A stretch of 13,146 bases of DNA from Candidatus Poseidoniia archaeon (lineage in GTDB: Archaea > Thermoplasmatota > Poseidoniia > MGIII > CG-Epi1), in the NCBI GenBank assembly GCA_029941645.1, contig JAPYSZ010000008.1, positions 10,880 to 24,025 of the forward strand, in the 5' to 3' direction. Made by a program: the position numbers and the translations under genes. Numbering within the stretch: the first letter of the stretch is position 1; the number at the start of each line of letters is the position of its first letter. The notes under the pieces were generated by a model. That model saw only the letters and a list, made by a program, of their open reading frames with translations, was not told where the DNA came from and searched no databases. Positions 13,092 to 13,146 of the stretch are shown here, in pieces.

Positions 13092-13146
13092 TGGCGCCGA
13101 GGGCGAGATTTGAACTCGCGAGGGATTGCTCCCACGGGCTTTCCAG
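13092..13146 (-). tRNA. tRNA-Ser(GGA), 3' part only, encoded CCA
   Basis: On the minus strand the window begins inside the anticodon loop (CTGGAAA; anticodon GGA at 13142-13144). It then shows a class II variable arm with stem GGGA/TCCC, T arm GCGAG-TTCAAAT-CTCGC, acceptor strand CCTCGGC, discriminator G and genomic CCA at 13092-13094. Long variable arm plus discriminator G fits serine. The 5' half is beyond the window. Confidence 0.93.

Noticed and set aside
1..13146. CRISPR arrays, insertion sequences, integrase or phage genes
   Set aside because: Looked for repeated spacers, terminal inverted repeats and transposase or integrase motifs; none seen, although four tRNA genes could act as integration sites.

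Overview
This AT-rich window is archaeal. It carries a stand-alone GMP synthase ATPase subunit (bacteria fuse it to the glutaminase), an elongator tRNA-Met with a 31-nt intron in a textbook bulge-helix-bulge fold, TATA boxes about 25 nt upstream of start codons with no room for a Shine-Dalgarno site (leaderless mRNAs), and a membrane protein with thrombospondin type 3 calcium repeats. My best guess is a marine planktonic euryarchaeon of the Marine Group II/III (Poseidoniales) type. That placement is inference from gene content and style, not a search result.

Layout. 1-378: C-terminal part of a DUF454 (YbaN-like) membrane protein. 420-1040: PmtA/UbiE-like methyltransferase, converging with a 4-base overlap on a minus-strand pair (extended SDR oxidoreductase, then oligoribonuclease with no gap). 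2655-3608: guaAb, divergent from orn. 3618-3725: intron-containing tRNA-Met(CAT), minus strand. 3805-7020: eukaryote/archaeal-like isoleucyl-tRNA synthetase, ending at a T-tract. 7028-8844: minus-strand protein resembling a KAP-type P-loop NTPase with eroded motifs, a lysine-rich linker, HEAT-like helices and FKxV repeats. Its frame appears broken or shifted at the 3' end. 8887-8973: tRNA-Leu(TAA), sharing one palindromic TATA box with that gene.

8974-11336: tight minus-strand membrane/envelope operon of M50 metalloprotease, DCC (DUF393) thiol oxidoreductase, and a multi-pass TSP3 protein with paired cysteines in its outer loops. 11412-11636: small all-coiled-coil protein. 11683-11760: tRNA-Glu(TTC). 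11815-12750: EamA/DMT transporter. 12812-12970: 52-residue Cys-rich putative zinc protein that a length-based gene caller would miss. 13092-13146: 3' half of tRNA-Ser(GGA).

Most of the window is housekeeping (translation, GMP synthesis, RNA turnover) punctuated by tRNAs. The two parts that deserve a closer look are the membrane operon at 8974-11336 and the KAP-like gene, whose reading frame continues in the -1 frame beyond an A-AAA-AAG heptamer.
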